A stretch of DNA of 5,566 nt from JADLBR01 sp020847615 (GTDB lineage: Bacteria; Verrucomicrobiota; Verrucomicrobiia; JADLBR01): assembly GCA_026646655.1 (NCBI GenBank), contig JAPKHT010000222.1, positions 1 to 5,566 on the forward strand, in the 5' to 3' direction. Of the stretch, positions 5,459-5,566 are shown piece by piece. Under the pieces are notes generated by a model. The model had not been told where the DNA came from and did no database searches. It saw nothing but the letters and a program-made list of their open reading frames with translations. The position numbers and the translations under genes were made by a program. Every line of letters begins with the position of its first letter. Positions within the stretch are counted from its first letter, which is position 1.

Positions 5459-5531
5459 ATTAGCGAAGTCCGCGGCACAAGCCGCTATGGTCGAAGGTGT
5501 TCAAACTCTAACCACAAAGGACTTCGCTAAT
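5459..5531 (+). promoter_or_regulatory. 13-bp inverted repeat covering the transposase start codon
   Basis: ATTAGCGAAGTCC (5459-5471) is the exact reverse complement of GGACTTCGCTAAT (5519-5531). The right arm contains the GGA of the ribosome binding site AAAGGA (5516-5521) and the first two bases of the ATG. An RNA that starts upstream of 5459 would fold the start region away, while one starting between the arms would not. This resembles the way IS10 and IS50 block translation of read-through transcripts. I see no clear promoter between the arms. Confidence 0.6.
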
Positions 5532-5566
5532 GACAGACTGTAGGCAGCAAATTCTGAATTTTCCAA
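5530..5566 (+). CDS. IS1380-like transposase, N-terminal 12 codons
   Basis: ATG at 5530 follows AAAGGA (5516-5521) with 8 nt spacing and opens MTDCRQQILNFP before the window ends. Many IS1380-family transposases begin with such a short MTxCxQxxxxFP stretch, leading into a segment that reads roughly SRxVxAxFDGGxxTSDGG. The family is a DDE transposase with a cut-and-paste mechanism. Only 12 residues are visible, so assignment depends on this start pattern plus the adjoining repeat structures. It could instead be another small gene. Confidence 0.5.
   Translation, partial: MTDCRQQILNFP

Larger units (their letters stand above)
5427..5566 (+). mobile_element. Left end of an IS1380-like insertion sequence (partial)
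   Basis: The element is inferred from the transposase start at 5530 and from the repeated end-like sequence CTAGCCCGAATATTTCA (5427-5443). The exact outer boundary is uncertain: CTAG (5427-5430) could be a 4-bp target site, with the terminal repeat starting CCCG at 5431. Between the end and the gene are a 13-bp inverted repeat, a small GCGGC/GCCGC hairpin (5472-5476 with 5481-5485) and a ribosome binding site. The right end lies outside the window. Confidence 0.5.

Noticed and set aside
5235..5543. 102-codon plus-strand frame
   Set aside because: It starts inside the 49-nt hairpin, crosses the other repeats and overlaps the transposase start in another frame; the composition is not protein-like.

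Overview
The window is GC-rich (about two thirds G+C by eye) and bacterial. Two secreted enzymes of types common in Planctomycetes/Verrucomicrobia-like and related environmental lineages (a PIG-L family de-N-acetylase and an HGGGW esterase) and the dispersed palindromic repeats hint at such an organism. That is inference; nothing here fixes the taxon.

Layout. (1) Positions 1-186 encode, in frame 1, the C-terminal part of a ribonuclease Z-like metallo-beta-lactamase (GDT-type start, HEAT-like and HST loops). Its last metal-binding motif is missing because the frame closes. Within a few bases, and one frame away, begins a V4R (4-vinyl reductase-type) domain that lacks its own N-terminus. This looks like a chimeric or deleted junction. 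(2) Positions 165-2975 carry four tightly packed plus-strand genes: the truncated V4R protein with its cysteines intact, a long proline/alanine-rich disordered protein with a short basic aromatic C-terminus, a second V4R-like protein in which the cysteines are lost, and a protein whose whole layout resembles a MinD/BcsQ/CpsD-type P-loop ATPase with the nucleotide-binding motifs erased. (3) A short convergent gap follows, then a minus-strand secreted PIG-L deacetylase (3057-3962) and, divergently, a secreted alpha/beta hydrolase (4052-5065). They are separated by 89 bp holding a perfect 14-bp palindrome. (4) Positions 5066-5566 are non-coding up to 5529 and are dense in inverted repeats: a multi-branched palindromic element, a nearly perfect 49-nt hairpin, a 12-bp inverted repeat pair 112 bp apart, a second hairpin, and the left end and first 12 codons of an IS1380-like transposase gene. 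The transposase start codon and part of its ribosome binding site lie in one arm of a perfect 13-bp inverted repeat.

How the parts may work together. The proline-rich protein, the two V4R-like proteins and the pseudo-MinD protein form one probable operon of non-enzymatic, scaffold-like proteins. The combination recalls accessory modules of bacterial cellulose synthase operons (proline-rich BcsO/BcsH, small oligomeric BcsD, MinD-like BcsQ), but no bcs core gene is in view, so this is only a hypothesis. The two secreted enzymes could act on acetylated or ester-substituted glycans; their divergent arrangement would allow shared control. The repeats and the IS end mark the right side as a mobile-DNA hotspot.
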